Below are positions 1 to 6,000 of a stretch of 13,764 nucleotides of DNA, piece after piece. Below the pieces are notes generated by a model. The model was given only the letters and a program-made list of their open reading frames with translations. It ran no database searches and was not told the DNA's origin. The position numbers were made by a program, and so were the translations under genes. The DNA is from CAYMTN01 sp964393335 (GTDB lineage Bacteria; Chloroflexota; Anaerolineae; Aggregatilineales; Aggregatilineaceae), in the NCBI GenBank assembly GCA_964393335.1, contig CAYMTN010000149.1, positions 1 to 13,764 of the forward strand, given 5' to 3'. The number at the start of each line of letters is the position of its first letter. Within the stretch, counting starts at the first letter, position 1.

Positions 1-82
1 CTTCCACGTCGAACGCCTCACCCGGCAGCAAGCCCGGCGTACCGTCCAACTCGACCAGAACCATCGACAGTTCGACAGTGGG
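1..82 (-). other. Start of a third cohesin-like domain, cut by the window edge
   Basis: Residues 2660-2686 contain VELSMVLVELDGTPG and LLPGEAFDVE, which match the opening strands of copy 1 (SLELVDLNGTPG and VVGETFDV). The dockerin-like module is therefore flanked on both sides by copies of the same domain. Confidence 0.6.
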
Positions 83-3000
83 CGTGCCATCCGCCACGCG
101 CGGCGCTGTCTGCCCGCCCGCCTGGCCGCCTTCCACCACACCGGTATTTATCCTATATCCCAGGCGATTGATCGACCTGATAGCGTCGGTCGACAGGATG
201 TGACCATTACCATCAGAGTCCGCCCGTCCATCGGCAGGCGGGACATCCTGCAAAAGCCGGTTAAGGACAAAAACGGCATCGGTCGGAGTCACCTGACCCG
301 GGGTTAACCCGTCGCTGTAGTCAATATCCCACGGGAAGTACGTGATGTCGTCGCTATCCAGCCCAAGTCCCTGGTTCGCGTTGTTGGTTTCATTTAACTC
401 AATGACAGCGTTGGCCGGATCGATCACGATGCCGACGGTGTCCGTGCTGTTCGACACATGTTCATCGCCGAGTCCAGACGGATCATCTTCCAACGCACGG
501 GCGTTGAGTGTTTCTTTCGGCAACGTCAGCGGCGCATTTTGTGTTTCAGATGCGCCAACAGCCAGCCCGCCAAACGTCAGGGTGATGATGTGTGTATCCG
601 TCCCGGCGTCGATCGTGCTGTCGTCCGAGTAAAAGACCTGCACCGCGAACGCGCCCGACGAGGCAGTGCCTTGATTGGTCACCGTCACGCTGACGGTTGT
701 CTCGCCGTTCAACACGTGATCCGGGTCCGCATCGAACGCCGTACCGATCAGATCGGGATATCCCTCGATGATTGAGATGCTGCCGGTGCCGTATTGCGTG
801 GCGGTGCGCCAGTCATCACCCAACCCGAACAGCACATTCTGAGACATAGCCGCTTCACCGGCATCGGTTGTGATCACCAGCGTGCCCGCGCCAGTCGCCA
901 CCGCGTTCAGGTAAAACACAGGCTGCGGATCGCGCGTGGTTGGTTGGATGGCACCATCCGAACCGCCCGCTTCATCGATGGTGCCGCTGGCATCATCCAC
1001 CGTGCCGCTGGTGTCCGTACTGAACGCCGGTTCATGCGTGATACCGGAGACGTCGATCAGGCTTGTATCATACGTGATGTCTGCAAAAGCGCTGAAAACG
1101 CCCTGATCGACACCACTCAGGCGCAGGTCTTGCGCGCTGATCACCACGCGGAACGCCTCTCCGACCAGCAGTTCGCTGACCGGCTGGCCCGCATCGTCCG
1201 CAAAGCTGACCTGCACCGCCATCACGTCGACCGGTACTACCAGGTCGCCAAAGGCCGTCACGGAACGCACATCGTGATCATCGCCGAATACGGTTATTTC
1301 TGAGGATAGCGCTTCGCCTACGTCGGTCGTGATGGCTGCCTCGCCGCCGCTCAGCGCTGTGACGTGCAGCGTAAAGACGGTTGTGTCAGCCAGCGGGCCG
1401 ATTCCATCTGTTGCTCCAATTTCATCGACCAACCCGGCCACGTTGTCGATCGTGCCCGTGTGGGAGTAGGGGAAGTCAGCATCATAGGTGATACCATCGA
1501 CCCGCAGCATGGCCGGGTCAAAGTTGACATCTGTGTAACAGGAAAAGACCGACTGCGGGTCCGGTTCGCGGATGTCGGTGCAATGCACCGACACGTCAAA
1601 CGTTTCGCCCACCACAATGCCGGGCGTGCCGTTTAGATCGACCAGTTCCAGGCTGACATCCACGATGTCCGTATCCGGCAGGGTCGTTTCAGAGACTTCC
1701 GCGCCGTAGGGACTCCACAGGTCGTTCTGCTGTCTGTCGTGTGGGAGAGTATGAGTTCGCACGGCGATGTAATACGGCGTATCCGGCGTCAGGCCGGTGA
1801 TGGTGCAGCCGGTGTCGGTCTTGTCGACCGTCGTGCAGCCCGCCACATACGGTCCGCCCGGTGTCAAGCTGTACCCGGCTTCGTAGTGCCCGGTATCGCC
1901 TGTGTACAGGATGGGTGTCCACGAAACCTCTATGCTGGTGCTTGATGCGGCCACGGCGGCTACGCCTTCCGGCGCAATCGTCTGTGTCGCAGCCCAGTCG
2001 GGGTCATGCGCATTGAGAAACGCAATGACAGCCGGGTCGGTGGCCCACAGCTTGTTGTAGCTGAATTGGGCGTAAACAAGACATCCTTCACAAGATGGGA
2101 TTCCCAGGTTTGTCAGATTGACGAGCTCAGGTGGAATAGGACCACTCAGATTGTTTTCGCTCAGGCCAAGAAACTGCAGGCTTGCCAGATTACCTAGTTC
2201 TGGGGGGATGGGCCCGGTCAGATTGTTGACACCCAATCCCAGCGCCTCCAGGTTACTCAACTGGCCTAATTCTAGCGGGATGGAGCCGATCAGTCCGTTG
2301 AATTCTGTATTCAATTCGACTAGATTGGTGAGGCTGCCCAACTCCGGTGGGATGGAGCCACCTAAGGGGTTGCCCCACACGAACAGAACCTGTAGGCTGG
2401 ATAGGTTGCCCAGTGCAGGGGGAATACCCCCGGTCAGATTATTACGGGCCACGTCAAGCTCCCGTAGATTAATGAGGTTGCCCAACTCCGGTGGGATGGG
2501 TCCGCTCAAGCCTGCTCCAAAGAAGGCGTTGTTATTGAGCCAGAGTATCTGCAAACTGGTGAGATTACCCAACTCTGGTGGAATAGGTCCGCTGAGTATG
2601 TTCCAGCTCAGGTCAAGATACTGCAGACTGGCAAGGCTGCCCAGTTCGGGTGGGATGCTTCCGTTCAATTGATTCCTGACCAGATCGGGTGGACGCCAAT
2701 AGTTACCCAAGTCAAGTACCTGCAAGCTGGACAGATCGCTCATCTCTGGCGGGATCGGACCAGCAAGGGCATTCGTGTTCAGATTGATTCCAGTTACATG
2801 CTCACCGGTGACCGTCACACCATACCAATCGCTCGGCGTCGTCGTGACCAGCCAGTTGGTATTGTCGATCCAGCCGTCTCCGTTCGTGCTGTTGTACAGC
2901 GCAACCAGCGCTTCGCATTCTGCTGCGGGAATCTCCGTCACATCGTCGCAGAAGGATGGCGGCGGTTCGACTTCCACCGCGCCGATGTCGCAGATCTCGA

Positions 3001-6000
3001 TCTCATCACCGTCGCCATCTTGGGGGCGGTCGACATCGCGCTGGTCCTTGTTGTTGACCGGATCATCCGCGCAGACCGTATTGTCGCCCGCGTCAATCGC
3101 TGGACTGCCAGTCAGCGGCAGGTGCGTCAGTGTCGGGCCGCCGTTGTCCTCCAGCGGACCCAGCATCGGATCGCTGCCGATGATGTTATGACCCAGATCA
3201 TTAAACGACCCGTAGATATCCGGATCAGTCGCTGTGGCCGTATTGCCAGCCACAATCGAGTTGCTGATATTCAGCGCGACGATCCCCTCGTTGTAGATCG
3301 CCCCGCCTGTCGTAGCGGTGTTGTCGGTCAGGGTGCTATTGATAATGGTGTGGGGGTAGCCGCCCCATATATGCAACGCGCCGCCGTTGGGGGCCGAGTT
3401 GCCTGAAATGGTGCTGTTGATAATCGTCACCGTGCCAAAGCCCGTCAGCGCCGCGCCGCCCATTGTGGCCGTGTTGTCGGACAGCGTGCAGTCGATGAGC
3501 GTCAGGGGCGCAACTACCCCGCCCGTGAAAATGCCGCCGCCGTATCCCAACGCGGCGTTTTCCAGCAGGGCCACGCGGGTCAGCGTCATTTCGATACCAT
3601 CACGGTAGATAGCGCCCCCGCCGCCGTTTGCGCCGTAGCCGTGTTGCAGGGTGAGATCGCTGAGGTTGACGACCTGCGCATCCCACGAACCCATGATGGG
3701 CCGGTAGGCTCCTGCGCCGTCAATGATCAACGCCGTCGTGCCCGGCCCGTTGATCGTCAGCGGGTCCATGATATAGGGCAGATCACCCGTCAGATCGATC
3801 TGGCCCGTCACGTCAAAGTCTATGGTATCTGCGCCAGGGTAGGTGTTGGCCGTGTTGATCGCTTCGCGCAGCGTGCAGCCGTTGCCCGTGCCGGCGGGCT
3901 GGCACAAACCGTCGTCCGTATCGTCCAATGAGTTGACTGTGAGATACAGGCTGCCCGGATCGTCATTCAAAATCGTCACGTCGGCGATGCCGTCCGTCAC
4001 CGTCGCTGGATAAGCCGACATAATGACGACCTGGAACGTTTCATCCGGCTCTGGGATCAGATCGCCGTAGACGGTGATCGAATAAGTCGCCGTCGTGTCG
4101 CCGGCGTCGAACCACACCATCGTCCCTGGCGACTGGAAATCAACCGACATCAGGGCATAATTGCCCAACTTCTCAACGGGGATGTCCACATCTACCCAGA
4201 GGGTTTCATCTATCGCCCCGGTTCGGGTGAAGACGACATCAAAGATGGTTTCGCCGCTGTCGCCCTCCGCCAGACTGAGATCGGAGACGCTCACTTCAGT
4301 CCAGGTCACCCGGTATTCCACCGCGCCGATGTCGCAGACCTTGATCGTATCACCGTCGCCATCTTGAGGCCGGTCCGCACCGCGCTGGTCCTTGTTGTTG
4401 ACCGGATCAGCCTCGCAGACCGCATTGTCGCCCGCGTCAATCGCCGGGCTGCCGGGCAGCGGCAGGTGCGTCAGCGTCGGGCCGCCGTTGTCTTCCAGCG
4501 GACCCAGGTTCAGCGCGACGTTGTTCTGCGAGCCTGTGGCGCTGAAGTTGCACGAGTTGTCGTCGGACAGGTTGTAGCCGTTGTCGGTGATCGTACCATC
4601 GCAGTTATCACCGCTCGAACCCGCTTCAAGCAATGTTCCGATCAGGCTCACAGTGGCAGAATTAGTGACAATACCTCCACCCATATACCCGGCGGTATTG
4701 TTGACAATGCTGCTATGAGAGATCGTAACGTCACCACTGTAGAAGAAACCACCGCCAGCCCAAGTGGCAGCGTAATTACCGGAAATTGTGCTGTTGGTGA
4801 TCGTCAGGGTGCCATCAATGGTCGAGATACCACCACCCCCGTAAGAAGCGGAGGAATTTCCTGAAATCGTGCTACCGGTGATCGTCACTGTGGAAGCGGC
4901 AACACTGATGCCCCCGCCGCCGCGTGAAGTCGAATTACCCGAGATAGTGCTGTCGGTGATCGTCACGATGCTTCCGATGCCAAGATCGATACCGCCGCCC
5001 GATCCACTGGATGCTGCGTTGTTAGAGATAGTACTGTGAGTGACCGTCAGGATGCCAAAACTCGTGATTCCGGCACCGTCGCTAGCCGAACAACCGGAAA
5101 CCATACTGTCAATTAGCGTCAAGCTACCTTGACTGTTGCGGATACAGCCGCCAGCAGTAAAGACGTGCCCATCTTGTACCGTCACCGTATCCAGTGTCAG
5201 ATTACCGGTGCTCTCCACATAGAACACGCGCACGGCGTCGTTCCCGCTGACAGAGTGCGTATCGCCTTCAATCGTGATTTCGCTGGTGATGTCCGGCAGC
5301 GCCGCTGTCAGGATGATATCCGCGCCTAACGTCAACGTATCTGCGCCTGCCGACGTGTTGTTCGCCCAGTCGATGCACGCGGCAAGATCGGCTTCCGTCA
5401 TGATCGGAGCCGTGCAGTCGAGGCTTGGCGGCTCGACTTCCACCGCGCCGCTGGTGCAGTTGTCTCCACTTGCGCGCGGACGCGAGATGCCGTTCTGGTC
5501 GGTGGTCGTGTCATTGCAGGCCAGCGTCACGCCGTTGTTGTCGACCGTCGTGCCATTGGGAATTGCGCCGATAGCAGGACTCCCTGCGCCGGGCAGATGT
5601 GTCAGGGTGCTGCCGCCGTCATTGTAGGCCATCGGGCCGAGGTTCAGCGCCACGTTTTCCTGTGAACCGGTGCCCGTGAATCCGCACGAGTCGTCGTCCG
5701 ACAGGTTGTAGCCGTTGTCCACAATCGTGCCAGTGGTGGCGTTGTAGCAGTTGCCGCCACTGGTCCCTGCGTCCAGCAACGTCCCGGATAGATATGTCGT
5801 GCCGCTGCCGTTATAGATCATGCCACCGTAGGAGCCAGCCAAAGAATCGACGAATGTGCTGTGAACAATTGTCAGTGTGGCCTGCATATTCTTAATCGCG
5901 GCCCCAGAGCTTGTCGCCGCATTATCGGAGAATGTGCCGTTGACTACTGTTAGTACGCCACTTGCACTATAGATAGCTCCCCCTCGGTCGGCCGAGTTGC

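Noticed and set aside
2111..2797. Possible CRISPR-like periodicity from the 72-base repeats
   Set aside because: The periodicity comes from degenerate 24-residue LRRs that are translated in frame. There are no identical repeats and no unique spacers.
342..5627. Many plus-strand open frames of 60-245 codons across the first 5.6 kb
   Set aside because: They lie antisense to the continuous giant gene, have no ribosome sites, and their peptides are Arg/Ser/Pro-rich without recognisable domains. They are reverse-strand shadows of GC-rich repetitive coding DNA.
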